A stretch of 64,000 nt of DNA from Amycolatopsis thermoflava N1165 (GCF_000473265.1 NZ_KI421511.1:7413314-7477313), one strand, 5' to 3'; positions 54,615-63,980 are shown, counted from the first letter of the stretch. The notes: generated from the sequence alone by a model not told the origin. Numbers and translations: made by a program.

Positions 54615-55934
54615 GTGGTGAGCCTCGCCCTGCGGCTGTTCCGCCACCACCGCGGCGCGGCGATCGCCACCGGCTTGATCGCGCTGATCGGGATGGCGCT
54701 GGTGTCGACGATGACCACCCTGCTCGCCACCGGGCTCGCGGACGGCACGGCCGAGGCGGACCGGTCGTTCCTGACCCAGTTCCCGATGATCATGGGCGGC
54801 TGGGTGGTGGCGATCGTCGTCTTCGCGATGGTGTCCACGATCGGCGTGACGCTCGGCGGCCGCGCCGGGGAGATCGGCGGGCTGCGCCTGATCGGGGCGA
54901 CGCCACGGCAGATCCAGGTCATGGTCTCGGCGGAGACGCTCGCGGTCTCGGCGGTCGCCGCGCTGCCCGGTCTGCTGCTGGGTTACCTGCTCGGCTGGAT
55001 CGTGCTGGCCGCGGTCCGGTCGTCGGGGCTCATCGCCGAATCCTCGGCCTACTCGCCGGGCCTGGCGCTGCCGGTCGCCGGGGTCGTCGTCGTGCTGCTC
55101 GCGAGCATCGCGGCGGCGTGGATCGGCAGCCGCAAGATCGCCGGGCGGAGTCCGGTGGACGGGCCCGCACCGGCGGTGCGCAAGCGGTCCCGCCGGTCGC
55201 CGCGCCGCGTCCTCGCGGCCGTGCTGCTGGTCGCGGGGATCGGGTCGTCCTCGGCCGTCCTCGCCATGGATGCGGACGACATCGCGACCACCGCGATGAC
55301 CGGTCCCGCCACCGTGCTCGTCGCGATCGGGCTCGCGGTGCTGGCGCCGGAACTGGTCGTCCTGGTGAACCGGGTCCTGAAGGTCGCCTCGCCCAGCGGC
55401 GCGGCCGGGCACCTGGCGGCCGTGAACCTGTCCGCGGCGCCGGAACGGGTGCGGCCCGCGGTCACCTTCCTGACGCTGCTCGTCGGTGTGTCCGCCGGGA
55501 CGCTCAGCATGCAGGGCATCGAGAACCGGCACTCGGCCGAGGGCAGCACCGCGCAGGTCCTGGCGTCGATCAACTACCTGGTGGTGGTCCTGATCGCGGT
55601 GTTCATGGCGATCGCGCTGACCAACAACCTGGTGGCGGCGCTGGGCAGGCGGCAGGAGGAGTTCACGACCATGTCGCTGATCGGGTCGACCTCCGGGCAG
55701 ACCCGCGGGATGCTGCTGCGCGAGATCGTCGCCGCGACGCTCGTCAGCGTGATCGCGGCCGGGATCGGCGCGCTGGTGTGCGTCATCCCGTTCGCCGTCG
55801 TCAAGACCGGCAGCCCGGCGGCCGCGTTCGCCGCCGGGCCGTACCTGCTGAGCATCGTGCTCGGCGCGGTGATCGCGCTTGGGGTCACCACGGTCGCGGG
55901 CAACCGCGTGGTCCGCACGGCCGCGGTGCACTGA
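54615..55934 (+). CDS. ABC transporter permease, FtsX type (439 aa)
   Basis: About eight hydrophobic segments in two FtsX-like halves: the first contains IALIGMALVSTMTTLLATGL and GAEIGGLRLIGATPRQIQ-type coupling sequence; the second contains FTTMSLIGSTSGQTRGMLLREI and LVSVIAAGIGALVCVIPFAV. The motif LxGATxxQ occurs in both halves, as in permeases for peptide or drug efflux. GTG 54615 follows the ATPase stop directly. A strong terminator follows the gene. Confidence 0.9.
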   Translation: MVSLALRLFRHHRGAAIATGLIALIGMALVSTMTTLLATGLADGTAEADRSFLTQFPMIMGGWVVAIVVFAMVSTIGVTLGGRAGEIGGLRLIGATPRQIQVMVSAETLAVSAVAALPGLLLGYLLGWIVLAAVRSSGLIAESSAYSPGLALPVAGVVVVLLASIAAAWIGSRKIAGRSPVDGPAPAVRKRSRRSPRRVLAAVLLVAGIGSSSAVLAMDADDIATTAMTGPATVLVAIGLAVLAPELVVLVNRVLKVASPSGAAGHLAAVNLSAAPERVRPAVTFLTLLVGVSAGTLSMQGIENRHSAEGSTAQVLASINYLVVVLIAVFMAIALTNNLVAALGRRQEEFTTMSLIGSTSGQTRGMLLREIVAATLVSVIAAGIGALVCVIPFAVVKTGSPAAAFAAGPYLLSIVLGAVIALGVTTVAGNRVVRTAAVH

Positions 55935-55968
55935 CCTGGTGGCCCGCCGACGGGGGCGGGCCACCAGG
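55935..55968. terminator. Bidirectional terminator between the FtsX-type and substrate-binding genes
   Basis: CCTGGTGGCCCGCC pairs perfectly (14 bp) with GGCGGGCCACCAGG around the loop GACGGG. It starts directly after the permease stop and ends five bases before the stop of the convergent substrate-binding gene. No U-run is present. Confidence 0.75.
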
Positions 55969-55973
55969 CGCGC

Positions 55974-57224
55974 TCACTTCTGGTGCGGCGCCACGTAATC
56001 CTTGGCGTCCGGGGCCTCGAACAGCGGCTTCACGTACTTGATGCCGCCCTCGACGCTCGCGTCGGGCTGCGCCACGTAGACCTCGCGGGTCGGCGGCGCA
56101 CCGGGCTTCGAGAAGTCCAGCGCCGCGACCAGATCACCGGTGTCGGCCGAGGTCGTCTGCTGCAGCGCGGTGAGGATGCCGTCGCGGGTCAGGTCCTTGT
56201 TGTCGCAGGCCTTCTTCAGCACCGAACCCCACACCTCGGCCACCGCGTAGCCGTACGGGACACCGGCGTTCGGCGGCTCCGGGAACTTCGCGGCCTTGTA
56301 CTTCGACAGCACTTCCTTCGCCTTGGGCACGTCCGCGGCCACCGGCACGCTGCTCGCGACGACGTACAGCCGGTCCAGCGCGTTCGCGGCGGGGCTGTTC
56401 AGCAGCACCGGGTCGAACGTCGGGTTGTTGCCCAGCAGCGGCACGTTCAGCCCGAGCGCCTTGTTCGCCGCGGCCACCGAACCGGTCTGCGCGGGCGTGG
56501 TGGTCAGCATGATCGCCTTGACGCCCTCGCCACGCAGGCCGGTGACGATGTTGGTCAGGTCGTTGTCCGACGAGGTGATCTTGACCTCGCGCAGGTTCAA
56601 GCCGTGCTTCTGCGCGTAGTAGCGGGAGCCGCGCAGGCCGTTCGCGCCGTACTCGCCGTCGATGTAGATGTGCCCGACCGTGTCGCCGTCCTTGATCATG
56701 CCCTGTTCCTGCAGGTAGGACATGCCGTCGATCATCTCGACGTCGTAGGTGGTGCCGACGATCATCACGTACGGGTTGTCCAGCAGCTCCGACGACCAGG
56801 ACGCCGGGGTCGTGGTCACCTTGTCGGACTTGATGTTCTGCTTCAGCGCCGCCATGATCGGCGACCCGACGACCTGCACGAAGCCGAGCACCTTCGGCTC
56901 CAGCTGCGGGTACAGGGTCTTCGCGGTGTCGGCCTTGTAGGCGTGGTCGACGACCTCCAGTTTGACCTGCCGCCCGCACACACCGCCCGCCGCGTTGAAG
57001 TCGTTGACCCACAACTGGTTGCCGTGCGTGATGCCGATCGAGAGGTTCTTGAACGGGCCCGTCATGTCGGTCATGACGCCGAGGGTGAGCTCGTTGGCGG
57101 TGACGCCGAGATCGGTCTTGACGCCGGAGGCGTCCGAACCGGACGATCCCTGATCGCCCGCCTTGGTGCCGCACGCGGCGATGACCAGCATCGCCGCGAG
57201 GACCAGGGAAAGCCGTCGCTTCAT
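55974..57224 (-). CDS. ABC importer substrate-binding lipoprotein, Liv type (416 aa)
   Basis: Periplasmic-binding fold type I. The lipoprotein signal RLSLVLAAMLVIAACGTKAG has the lipobox Cys at residue 18. The domain opens with TANELTLGVMTDMTGPFKNL, and includes GNQLWVNDFNAAGGVCGRQV and the hinge NDLTNIVTGLRGEGVKAIML. Members bind branched-chain amino acids, amides or aromatic acids; the ligand here is unknown. ATG overlaps the permease stop (ATGA). It is the last gene of a five-gene importer operon livF-G-H-M-SBP. Confidence 0.92.
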   Translation of the reverse strand: MKRRLSLVLAAMLVIAACGTKAGDQGSSGSDASGVKTDLGVTANELTLGVMTDMTGPFKNLSIGITHGNQLWVNDFNAAGGVCGRQVKLEVVDHAYKADTAKTLYPQLEPKVLGFVQVVGSPIMAALKQNIKSDKVTTTPASWSSELLDNPYVMIVGTTYDVEMIDGMSYLQEQGMIKDGDTVGHIYIDGEYGANGLRGSRYYAQKHGLNLREVKITSSDNDLTNIVTGLRGEGVKAIMLTTTPAQTGSVAAANKALGLNVPLLGNNPTFDPVLLNSPAANALDRLYVVASSVPVAADVPKAKEVLSKYKAAKFPEPPNAGVPYGYAVAEVWGSVLKKACDNKDLTRDGILTALQQTTSADTGDLVAALDFSKPGAPPTREVYVAQPDASVEGGIKYVKPLFEAPDAKDYVAPHQK

Positions 57225-58375
57225 CGGGACGTTCCTTCCTTCTTCCGTTCCCTGTGCAGGCCGCCGGTGATCCGGCGCCCGATCGCCGCGAGCCCGCCCG
57301 GCTCGAAGAGCACGACGAGGATGATCGCGGCGCCGTAGACGAAGGTGCTGACGAGGATCGGGGTGAACGCGCCCTCGCCGCTCCCGGTGAAGATCCCCAG
57401 CTGCGTCGAGTAGAGCGACAACACCTGCGGCAGGCCGAACACGATGAGCGCGCCGACCAGCGCGCCCCCGATCGAGCCGAGGCCGCCGATGATGACCATC
57501 GCCAGGTAGGCGATGGAGACGTTGATCCCGTAGGTGCCGAACTCGTTCTCGTCCGGCTTGAGGATGTCGAACCACAGCACGGTCATCACGCCGGCCAGCC
57601 CGGCGTAGGCGGAGGACACGGCGAACGCGCCGGCCTTCGCGCGGGCGACGCTGACACCCATCGCGGCCGCGGAGGCTTCGTGGTCGCGCACCGCGCGCCA
57701 GGACCGGCCGACCCGGCTGTTCACCGCGCCGCGTGCCAGCACGAACGCGATCACCGTCAGGGCCAGGTAGAGGTACCACATCTTCTCGGCCTGCCGGAAC
57801 GGCACGCCGAGCACCACGAGCCCGCCGGAGTTGTCGAAGGTGATCCCGAACAGCTCGAACGGCGCCGGGGTGCGGCCGGTGGACGTGCCGCCGGTCAGCC
57901 GGTCCGCCGACTGCCCGAAGTAGAGCCCGATGAACACCAGCGACAGCGACGCTACCCCGAGGTAGATGCCGCGCAGCCGTCCGGACACCGGCGCGAACGC
58001 CAAGCCGAGCAGGGCGGTCACGACGATCGCCGCGACCATCGAGAACAGCGGGTTCAGCTCGAAGCCGATGACCCGGCCGTCCTCGGTGCCGCTGGCCAGC
58101 ACGGTGTAGGTGGTGCCACCCATGAGCAGGAAGAACGCGTGCGCCAGCGACAACTGACCGGCCTGGCCCACCAGCATGGTCAGCCCGATCGAGCCGACCG
58201 CGCCGGTCATCATCCACTGGCCCGCCTTGAGCCACTCCGAGCCGAGGTACAGCGGCAGCACCAGCAGCAGGGCGAGCAACGCCAGCCACGCCGCCAGCCG
58301 CAGCCAGCGCACGGGCTTCGCCGGGGCCTTCGCGGACGCCGAGGTGACCGTCGCCCGCGTCGCGAGTTCAGACAC
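57221..58375 (-). CDS. ABC importer permease, LivM type (384 aa)
   Basis: About ten hydrophobic segments and the LivM pattern VGQAGQLSLAHAFFLLMGG, then NSRVGRSWRAVRDHEASAAAMGVSVARAK (the coupling loop), then AYLAMVIIGGLGSIGGALVGAL. Longer than usual at the N-terminus by about 25 residues. GTG 58375 is the start. It overlaps livH by eight bases and the binding-protein gene by four, consistent with one transcript. Confidence 0.93.
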   Translation of the reverse strand: MSELATRATVTSASAKAPAKPVRWLRLAAWLALLALLLVLPLYLGSEWLKAGQWMMTGAVGSIGLTMLVGQAGQLSLAHAFFLLMGGTTYTVLASGTEDGRVIGFELNPLFSMVAAIVVTALLGLAFAPVSGRLRGIYLGVASLSLVFIGLYFGQSADRLTGGTSTGRTPAPFELFGITFDNSGGLVVLGVPFRQAEKMWYLYLALTVIAFVLARGAVNSRVGRSWRAVRDHEASAAAMGVSVARAKAGAFAVSSAYAGLAGVMTVLWFDILKPDENEFGTYGINVSIAYLAMVIIGGLGSIGGALVGALIVFGLPQVLSLYSTQLGIFTGSGEGAFTPILVSTFVYGAAIILVVLFEPGGLAAIGRRITGGLHRERKKEGTSR

Positions 58376-59246
58376 GGGTGATCTCCCTCGTTCCGAACAG
58401 CCCGGACGGCCGGATCACCAGGACCAGCAGCATCACCAGGAACACCGCGCTCTTGGAGAAGTCGAACGAGATGTACTGCGCGGACAGCGCCTCGACCAGG
58501 CCGACCACCAGCCCGCCCACGACGGCGCCCACCGTCGAGTCCAGCCCGCCGAGGATGGCGGCGGGGAACGCGGCCAGCGCGATCGCGTGCGTGCCGCGGG
58601 ACAGGCCCGCGCCGGAGAAGTCCTGCGTGGCCAGGAACAGCACGGCGACCCCGGCGAGCAGGCCGGCGACCAGCCAGGCCGTCATGGTGACCCCGCGACT
58701 GCGGATGCCCATCAGCGCGGCCGCCTCCCGGTTCTCCGCCTGGGCCCGCATCGCGACGCCCCAGTTGGAGAACTTGAACGCGAGGTAGAACGCGGTGATC
58801 AGGACCGCGGCGACGAGCATCGCGACGAGGTGCGTGCGGAACAACGTGATGCCGCCGACCTGGATCGGTTTCGCGTCCCACGCCTCGCCGAGGAACGGGA
58901 TGCCGACGCCGAGGCGCCGCACGAGCTCCTCGACGACGATCACGTCCACGCCGATCGTGAGCAGCGCCAGGCTGTGCGGATCGGCCAGCTTCGAGCGGGA
59001 CAGCAGGAGCCGCTCGATGACCACCGCGAGCAGGCCGGCGCCGGCGATGCCGACCAGCGAGGCGCCGACCCAGCCCAGCGACTCCCTGGTCACCACGACC
59101 AGGTAGCCGCCGAACAGCACCAGCGAGCCGTGCGCGAAGTTGATCACCTCGGTGGCCTTGAAGATGATCACGAACCCCAGCGCGAGGAGCGCGTACACCG
59201 CGCCCTTGCCGAGGCCGTTCACCACCAGTTGCAGGAACGTCTCCAT
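58368..59246 (-). CDS. ABC importer permease, LivH type (292 aa)
   Basis: Eight or so membrane segments with the LivH pattern NGLGKGAVYALLALGFVIIFKATEVINFAHG at the N-terminus, MRAQAENREAAALMGIRSRGVTMTAW as the coupling loop, and AFPAAILGGLDSTVGAVVGG near the end. Start ATG 59246 immediately follows the livG stop (59247). It pairs with LivM as the membrane channel. Confidence 0.94.
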   Translation of the reverse strand: METFLQLVVNGLGKGAVYALLALGFVIIFKATEVINFAHGSLVLFGGYLVVVTRESLGWVGASLVGIAGAGLLAVVIERLLLSRSKLADPHSLALLTIGVDVIVVEELVRRLGVGIPFLGEAWDAKPIQVGGITLFRTHLVAMLVAAVLITAFYLAFKFSNWGVAMRAQAENREAAALMGIRSRGVTMTAWLVAGLLAGVAVLFLATQDFSGAGLSRGTHAIALAAFPAAILGGLDSTVGAVVGGLVVGLVEALSAQYISFDFSKSAVFLVMLLVLVIRPSGLFGTREITRV

Positions 59247-60017
59247 CTACGCGGCCTCCGTTCCCAGGTACGCCTTGATCACTTCCGGGTTCCGCTGCAC
59301 CTCGGCAGGCGGGCCGTCGGCGATGCAGCGGCCGAAGTCGAGCACCGTGACCCGGTCCGCGATGCCCATCACCAGGCCCATGTCGTGCTCGACCAGCAGG
59401 ATCGAGATGCCCAGCTCGTCACGCACGTCGTGGATCGTGGCCGCCAGGTCGGCGGTCTCCGCCGCGTTCATCCCCGCGGCCGGCTCGTCCAGCAGGAGCA
59501 GCACCGGTTCCACGGCCAGCGCGCGGGCGATGTCCACGCGCTTGACCTCGCCGTAGGGCAGCGCGGCGACCGGCGTGTGCAGCAGCCTGCCGATGCCGAG
59601 GAAGTCGCAGATCTCCTTGGCCCGTTCGGTGTGCTTGCGCTCGGCCCGCACCGTCCACGGCGCGCGCAGGGCGCACTCCAGGAACCCGCCGCGGGTGAGG
59701 GCGTGCCTGCCGAGCATCACGTTGTCCAGCACGGTCGAGCCCGGCGAGAGCGCCGCGTTCTGGAAGGCGCGGCCGATGCCGAGCTTCGCCATCTTGTGCG
59801 GCCGCATGCCGGTCAGCTCCTTGTCGCCGAGCAGCACGCGGCCCTCGCTGGCGCGGTAGAGGCCGCTGATCACGTTGAAGCAGCTGGACTTCCCGGCGCC
59901 GTTGGGCCCGATGAGGGCGTGCAGCGAACCGGGCGCCACGGTGAAGGAGACGTCGTCCAGCGCGGTCAGCCCGCCGAAGCGGAGCGTGAGGTGCTCGACG
60001 CGCAGTTCCGGGATCAT
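59247..60017 (-). CDS. ABC importer ATP-binding protein, LivG type (256 aa)
   Basis: Walker A IGPNGAGKSSCFNVISGLY, the LivG-specific IGRAFQNAALSPGSTVLDNV segment and LPYGEVKRVDIARAL in place of the usual LSGG signature. Walker B is VLLLLDEPAAGMN and the switch His is in LVEHDMGLVM. ATG 60017 overlaps the livF stop (ATGA). The YGEV variant at the signature position is common in LivG-type proteins. Confidence 0.95.
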   Translation of the reverse strand: MIPELRVEHLTLRFGGLTALDDVSFTVAPGSLHALIGPNGAGKSSCFNVISGLYRASEGRVLLGDKELTGMRPHKMAKLGIGRAFQNAALSPGSTVLDNVMLGRHALTRGGFLECALRAPWTVRAERKHTERAKEICDFLGIGRLLHTPVAALPYGEVKRVDIARALAVEPVLLLLDEPAAGMNAAETADLAATIHDVRDELGISILLVEHDMGLVMGIADRVTVLDFGRCIADGPPAEVQRNPEVIKAYLGTEAA

Positions 60018-60802
60018 CCGCCCCACCTCGACAGGAAGTGCTTGCGCGGCTCGGCGGCCGCCTCCGCGACCTGGGTGTCCGCGTGCCCGCCCAGGTACAG
60101 GCGCTGGACGTCCTCGCTGCGGGACAGCTCGTCGGAGCGTCCGGCGAGCGCGACGGTGCCGACCTCCAGCACCACGGCGTGGTCGGCGACGTTCAGCGCC
60201 ATCACCGCGTTCTGCTCGACCAGCACGACCGAGGTGCCCTGGGCGTGGATCTCGCGGATGATGCCGCTGATCTGGTCGACCACCTTGGGCGCCAGGCCGA
60301 GCGACGGCTCGTCGAGCAGCAGCACCTGCGGCGTGGACATCAGCGCCCGCCCGATCGCGAGCATCTGCTGCTCGCCGCCGGAGAGCAGCCCGGCGCGCTG
60401 CCGGGCACGCTCGCCCAGCACGGGAAACAGCTCGTGCACGCGTTTGCGGGCCTTGGTCCGCCGCTCCGGCGAGACGGCGATGCCACCGGCGCGCAGGTTC
60501 TCGTCGACGGACATGCGGGTGAAGATCTGGCGGCCCTCCGGTACGCCGACCACGCCGAGGCGGACGATGGCCGCCGGGTCGAGCCGGTCGATCCGCGTTT
60601 CGCCCAGCCGGACCTCACCGCGCGTGACGACGCCGCGGTGCAGCTTGAGCGTGCCGGAGATCGTCCGGAGCAGCGTGGACTTGCCCGCGCCGTTGCTGCC
60701 CAGTACGGCGAGGACCCCGTCGTCGGGTACCGCCAGGTCGACGCCGTGGAGTGCGGCGACCGAACGGCCGTAGCGGACGTGCAGGTCTCGGACGTTCAAC
60801 AC
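60014..60802 (-). CDS. ABC importer ATP-binding protein, LivF type (262 aa)
   Basis: Walker A LGSNGAGKSTLLRTISG, signature LSGGEQQMLAIGRAL, Walker B VLLLDEPSLGLAPK and switch His replaced by Gln in VLVEQNAVMAL, a normal LivF feature. Also GVVGVPEGRQIFTRMSVDENL. GTG 60802 is the start. It heads the importer operon, divergent from the histidine kinase gene with about 140 bp between. Confidence 0.95.
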   Translation of the reverse strand: MLNVRDLHVRYGRSVAALHGVDLAVPDDGVLAVLGSNGAGKSTLLRTISGTLKLHRGVVTRGEVRLGETRIDRLDPAAIVRLGVVGVPEGRQIFTRMSVDENLRAGGIAVSPERRTKARKRVHELFPVLGERARQRAGLLSGGEQQMLAIGRALMSTPQVLLLDEPSLGLAPKVVDQISGIIREIHAQGTSVVLVEQNAVMALNVADHAVVLEVGTVALAGRSDELSRSEDVQRLYLGGHADTQVAEAAAEPRKHFLSRWGG

Positions 60803-60942
60803 CGGGGGCGCACACCTCCTCCGATCGCGTGACGGGCGTCACTCTCGGTGGCGGCAATCCTTGATCGGCCCTCGCCGGTCCGACACCCCCACTTGGAGAG
60901 GTATGCCGGACTTTTGCCCAACCGTGCCCTCTCCAGGAGGGG

Positions 60943-62148
60943 ATGTCCGGATCGGATCCGATGTGCGATCGTTGGCGCGTGACCGCAGAGCAGCGCGTCG
61001 CCGCGGATCGTGCCGTCGAGCACAGCAACGTGCTCGACGAACTGCTGCGCGAGCGCGAAGGTCTGCTCGGGACCCTCGACCGGGTGATAGCCCTGCAGGG
61101 CACCGCGCACCTCATCCGGGAGTCACTGGGCGTGCACGCCGCGTTCGTGGGTGAGCTGGAGCGGCCCGGCACCGCCGTCATCCGGTGGATGGCGGGCAAC
61201 CGGACCGACGCGATCCAGAACCTCGTGGTGCCCACCGGCCAGGGCGTCGGCGGCCGGGTACTGGCGTCCGGCAAACCGGTGAAGGTGTCGGACTACCTGC
61301 GGGCGCCGACGATCACGCACCAGTTCGACGCGCAGGTCGCGGGCGAGGGGCTCGCCGCGTTGCTGACCGTCCCGATCATCAGCCGGGTGCGCGGCAAACC
61401 GGAGACGCTGGCCATCGCCTACGCCGCGATGCGCGAGCCCGCCGACTTCGGCGACGACGCGGTGCGGCGGCTGGAGGGCATCGCCGACCAGGCCGCGTTC
61501 GCGCTCAAACTGGCCGGAGTCGCCGAGTCCGACCGCGCAGACGCGATCTCCGCCGAGCGACGCCGGATGCAGAGCGCGCTGCACGATTCGGTCGGGGCGC
61601 TGCTGTTCTCGATCGGCGTGCAGGTGCGGAACCTGCACCAGGACGTGGCGGGCGACCCGGTGCTGGAGGGCCGGTTGTGCCGCCTGGAAGGCGACGTGTC
61701 GGCGGCGTCGCGGGCGCTGCGGGAGTCGTTGCTGTCGCTGTCGGAGTCCACACCGGAACGGGCGCTGCCGGTCGAGCTGGCCGAGCACTGCCGCTCGTTC
61801 GAGGCGCGCTGCGGGCTGCCTGCCCGGTTCGTGCAGCTCGCGCCCGTGCGGCCACTGGACGCCGAGCGCACGGCACTGCTGGTGTGCGCGGTGCGGGAGG
61901 GGCTGCTCAACGTCGAGAAGCACGCGCGTGCCTGCTCGGTCGTGGTGAGCCTCGGGCCGAGCGGGGGCGGTGTGCAGGTCGTGGTCGCCGACGACGGCAC
62001 CGGCGAGGACGCCGAGGATTCGCCCGGCACCGGGATGGGCCTGCGCTCGCTGGCGGAGCGGGCCGCGCGGCTGGGCGGGCGGGTGAGCCTGGTCCGCGAC
62101 GAGGACGGCGGCTGCACGCTGCGGGCCTGGGTGCCCGAAGTGCCATGA
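60943..62148 (+). CDS. GAF-domain sensor histidine kinase (about 401 aa)
   Basis: No membrane segment, so a cytoplasmic sensor. A GAF domain spans about residues 55-190 (VVPTGQGVGGRVLASGKPVKVSDYL is typical). The HisKA_3 helix carries the phospho-acceptor in RRRMQSALHDSVGALLFSIG, and the ATPase domain has REGLLNVEKHARA (N box), VVADDGTGE and GMGLRSLAERAARLGG. Start is uncertain: ATG 60943 has AGGAGG only two bases upstream; ATG 60961 and GTG 60979 are alternatives. Its stop overlaps the response regulator start. It is divergent from the Liv operon, a plausible target. Confidence 0.9.
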   Translation: MSGSDPMCDRWRVTAEQRVAADRAVEHSNVLDELLREREGLLGTLDRVIALQGTAHLIRESLGVHAAFVGELERPGTAVIRWMAGNRTDAIQNLVVPTGQGVGGRVLASGKPVKVSDYLRAPTITHQFDAQVAGEGLAALLTVPIISRVRGKPETLAIAYAAMREPADFGDDAVRRLEGIADQAAFALKLAGVAESDRADAISAERRRMQSALHDSVGALLFSIGVQVRNLHQDVAGDPVLEGRLCRLEGDVSAASRALRESLLSLSESTPERALPVELAEHCRSFEARCGLPARFVQLAPVRPLDAERTALLVCAVREGLLNVEKHARACSVVVSLGPSGGGVQVVVADDGTGEDAEDSPGTGMGLRSLAERAARLGGRVSLVRDEDGGCTLRAWVPEVP

Positions 62149-62765
62149 CGGCCACGGTGCTGGTGGTCGACGACCACCCCGTGGTCCGCGACGGGGTCAC
62201 CCTGCTGCTGCGGGCCGAGCCGTCGCTGAAGCTGATCGGCAGCGCGGAGTCCGGGCGGGTCGCGTTGCTGCGGGTCGGCGAGCTGCGGCCCGACCTGATC
62301 CTGCTCGACCTGCGGCTGCCGGACATGCTGGCGCCGGAGGTGATCGCCGGGCTGCGCCAGGTGCACCCCGCGGGGCGCATCGTGGTGTTCACCGCGCACG
62401 GCGACCACCAGGGGCTGCTGGCCGCGCTCGACGCGGGTGCCAACGGATGCCTGCTGAAGGACGTGGCGGGCACCGATCTGGTGTCCGCGCTGCGGCGGGT
62501 GCTGCGCGGGGAGCGCGTGGTCGACCCGCGGATCATGCCGGACCACTCGTCGCGCTCGGACGCGCTGGCGCGCAGCGGCCTGACCCGGCGGGAGTACGAG
62601 GTTCTGCGGCTGGCCGCGCAGGGCCAGACGAACCCGGAGATCGCGGAGACGACCGGGCTGACGCGGAACACGGTGAAGACGTACCTGCAGTCCGCGCTGC
62701 ACAAGCTGGGGGCGCGCAACCGTGTCGAGGCGATCGGGAAGGCGTCCGAGGCCGGGCTGCTGTAG
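62145..62765 (+). CDS. NarL/FixJ-family response regulator (206 aa)
   Basis: Receiver domain with acidic pocket VVDDHPVVRDG (Asp9, Asp10), phospho-acceptor Asp55 in LILLDLRLPD, Thr in VVFTAHGD and Lys in CLLKDVAG. A LuxR-type HTH follows from about residue 140 (LTRREYEVLRLAAQGQTNPEIAETTGLTRNTVKTYLQSALHKLG). ATG overlaps the kinase stop (ATGA). Together they form a complete two-component system with a cytoplasmic GAF sensor. Confidence 0.95.
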   Translation: MTATVLVVDDHPVVRDGVTLLLRAEPSLKLIGSAESGRVALLRVGELRPDLILLDLRLPDMLAPEVIAGLRQVHPAGRIVVFTAHGDHQGLLAALDAGANGCLLKDVAGTDLVSALRRVLRGERVVDPRIMPDHSSRSDALARSGLTRREYEVLRLAAQGQTNPEIAETTGLTRNTVKTYLQSALHKLGARNRVEAIGKASEAGLL

Positions 62766-62917
62766 TCAGGTGGCGCGCGGGGTGGTGCCGGTGAGGCGGC
62801 GGTAGAACTTGACGACGTCGCGGGGCGGGATCGTCGAGCTGCGGCGCTTCCCGGAGACTGGCGTGCTGCGCGGGCGGGTGCGCCGGCAGCCGGTCCGCCC
62901 GGACTTCCGCGGGTTGA

Positions 62918-63091
62918 CCTGTTTCGACCACGGACCTGCCGATCCCGCCGGAGGCCGGGGCCGCCCTCGCCGCCGCGCTGCCGGCCGCCAAGCCGGTCGA
63001 GGTCCTCGACGGCGTGGCGCACACCCCGCCGGTGACGCATGCGGCCGAGTTCAGTGGGTTGTCGCACCGGTTATTGGAGGCGCACCGCTGA
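62918..63091 (+). pseudogene. Remnant of a C-terminal gene end, hydrolase-like
   Basis: After an in-frame stop at 62915 the frame reads TTDLPIPPEAGAALAAALP, then VEVLDGVAHTPPVTHAAEFS and ends LLEAHR. The DGVAHTPPVTHAAEF part resembles the histidine-bearing C-terminus of alpha/beta-hydrolases, but the rest of such a gene is missing. On the other strand 62766-62815 reads DVVKFYRRLTGTTPRAT plus stop, also like a lone C-terminus. The 285 bases between the response regulator and the next gene therefore look like gene debris. Confidence 0.35.
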
Positions 63092-63980
63092 CCGGCCACC
63101 AGGTGTGAGCCAGCGCCTCCAGCGTCGGCTCCGCCGGTGCCGGGAGGTGCTTGAAGTAGGAGGCGAGGTTCGAGTAGCGGTGCAGCAGCAGGTAGGCGAG
63201 GCAGCGTGCGGGGAACTCGTCGTCCGGGGCGAGCCCGTACCCGTCCAGGAGGGCACGCAGGTACTCGGGCGAGCCGCGGGTCACGAAGATCCCGATCGCG
63301 GCGAACTCGTACTCGGGCGCACCGCGCATGGCGGGCTCGAAGTCGAACAACCCGGACAGCCGCCACCCGCTGCCGTCGGGGACGGCCAGCACGTGCTCGG
63401 CCATCACCTCGGTGTGCAGCAGCACCGGCGACGGCGATCCCAGGACGACCGAGTCCAGAAAGGACGGTATCTGCCGGGCCCACACGTCGTCGAGCGCCGG
63501 TTGCCGCGTCACCGCCGACGCCGCCTGCTCGGTGACGAACCCGGCCCAGCTGGACGGACCCAGATCCGGCGCGTCCAGGTCGTGCAGCGCCGCTAGGGCT
63601 TCGCCGAGCGCGGGCGCCAGCCGGATCTGCTCGGCGGCCGGCACCTCGCCGAGCGGCACGCCGGGCAGGCGGGTCATCAGCAGGTACCGCCAACCGTCCA
63701 CCTCGCCGGCGTCCAGGACGCGCGGCGTCGCGACCGGCAAGCGGCCGTCGACCACCCGCAGCACCCGGCTCTCGGTGGCGAAGTCGGCAGGGTAGACGGG
63801 CGGGTACAGCTTGAGGACCAGCTCGTCGCCACACGCGTAGACCGGCAGCGAACCCGTGACGAACCGGCTCACGTCACCGCGCAGCCCGAGCCGCCGGGCC
63901 AGCGCCTCGACTCCGGTGGCCAGGTCCTGGGGGTTCAGTGCCTCGAACTGCTCTTCGGTCTCAGCCGTTGGTAGTCCCAC
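63051..63980 (-). CDS. Aminoglycoside-phosphotransferase-family protein (309 aa)
   Basis: APH/ChoK kinase-like fold: the ATP Lys in DELVLKLYPP, HDLDAPDLG-type helix, the catalytic loop LLHTEVMAEHVLAVPDG (His-Thr-Glu replaces the usual His-Gly-Asp) and LSGLFDFEPAMRGAPEYEFAAIGIF for the DFG-like Asp. The altered catalytic loop, with Glu for Asp, leaves activity and substrate open. GTG 63980 is the start. Its 3' end overlaps the remnant at 62918-63091. Confidence 0.82.
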   Translation of the reverse strand: MGLPTAETEEQFEALNPQDLATGVEALARRLGLRGDVSRFVTGSLPVYACGDELVLKLYPPVYPADFATESRVLRVVDGRLPVATPRVLDAGEVDGWRYLLMTRLPGVPLGEVPAAEQIRLAPALGEALAALHDLDAPDLGPSSWAGFVTEQAASAVTRQPALDDVWARQIPSFLDSVVLGSPSPVLLHTEVMAEHVLAVPDGSGWRLSGLFDFEPAMRGAPEYEFAAIGIFVTRGSPEYLRALLDGYGLAPDDEFPARCLAYLLLHRYSNLASYFKHLPAPAEPTLEALAHTWWPVSGAPPITGATTH

